A DNA stretch of 6,046 nucleotides from Pseudomonadota bacterium (GTDB lineage Bacteria > Pseudomonadota > Alphaproteobacteria > Rhodobacterales > Rhodobacteraceae). Each line of letters begins with the position of its first letter. The first letter of the stretch is position 1. The notes under the pieces are model-generated. The model saw nothing but the letters and a program-made list of their open reading frames with translations, made no database searches and was not told the origin of the DNA. The stretch lies in NCBI GenBank assembly GCA_027623875.1, contig JAQBUS010000089.1, positions 1 through 6,046 of the forward strand, given 5' to 3'. This document shows positions 5,982 through 6,046 of this stretch, in pieces. The position numbers and the translations under genes were made by a program.

Positions 5982-6046
5982 ATGGCAATAGATTTAGCAA
6001 ATTTTGCAAAAGAAAAAAATATTAAATATTTTATGATTTCGTATAC
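5982..6046 (+). CDS. gmaS: Glutamine-synthetase-family ligase, N-terminal 21 codons (gamma-glutamylmethylamide synthetase GmaS or GlnT)
   Basis: The right edge cuts this gene after 21 codons. The visible protein has LANFAKEKNIKYFMISY, matching the start of the GmaS/GlnT branch of glutamine synthetases, which from memory begins with a 'LAxFAKxxGIKYFxISYTDLFG' pattern. GmaS makes gamma-glutamylmethylamide from glutamate, methylamine and ATP; GlnT uses ammonia to make glutamine. The visible part cannot separate them because the catalytic residues lie far downstream. Position directly after mgsABC fits both the methylamine cluster and the rhizobial glxBCD-glnT cluster. The family call rests on few residues but is firmly supported by the operon; the symbol is tentative. 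Confidence 0.75.
   Translation, partial: MAIDLANFAKEKNIKYFMISY

Overview
The window most likely comes from an AT-rich alphaproteobacterium, probably free-living or marine. Two things point that way. A small stand-alone gene encodes the mitochondrial-type complex I accessory subunit (NDUFS4 family), which among bacteria is essentially alphaproteobacterial. The three glutamate-synthase-like proteins also closely resemble, from memory, the GlxB/GlxC/GlxD proteins of rhizobia and roseobacters. No species can be named from the sequence alone, and no RNA gene, insertion sequence, CRISPR array, phage gene or integration scar was seen.

Layout. (1) Bases 1-1090, minus strand: the N-terminal half of uvrB (nucleotide excision repair), cut by the left edge. 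(2) 1091-1212: a short divergent intergenic region with a plausible promoter for the next gene. (3) 1213-1524, plus strand: the NDUFS4-like complex I subunit. (4) 1543-2733, minus strand: a 12-helix major facilitator transporter, convergent with the complex I gene and divergent from the operon to its right. (5) 2734-3002: a 269-bp divergent regulatory region with an 8+8-bp inverted repeat and four tandem 8-bp units. (6) 3003 to the right edge, plus strand: a tight four-gene operon made of a class II glutamine amidotransferase (mgsA/glxB), a GXGXG beta-helix protein (mgsB/glxC), an FMN-type glutamate synthase domain protein (mgsC/glxD) and the first 21 codons of a glutamine-synthetase-family gene (gmaS/glnT).

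How the genes work together. The first three operon genes are the functional domains of the glutamate synthase large subunit, carried as separate polypeptides. With the ligase encoded next they match two known gene sets that cannot be fully separated here. One is gamma-glutamylmethylamide synthetase plus N-methylglutamate synthase, the first two steps of indirect methylamine oxidation. The other is the rhizobial glxBCD-glnT cluster, whose role is less clear. In the methylamine reading, GmaS joins methylamine to glutamate with ATP, and MgsABC moves the methylamino group onto 2-oxoglutarate, giving N-methylglutamate plus glutamate. The dehydrogenase genes that would finish the pathway (mgdABCD) are not in the window.

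I did not find a convincingly undescribed system. The points most worth a second look are the missing iron-sulfur cysteines in MgsC, the long insertion inside the amidotransferase fold of MgsA, and the repeats upstream of the operon.
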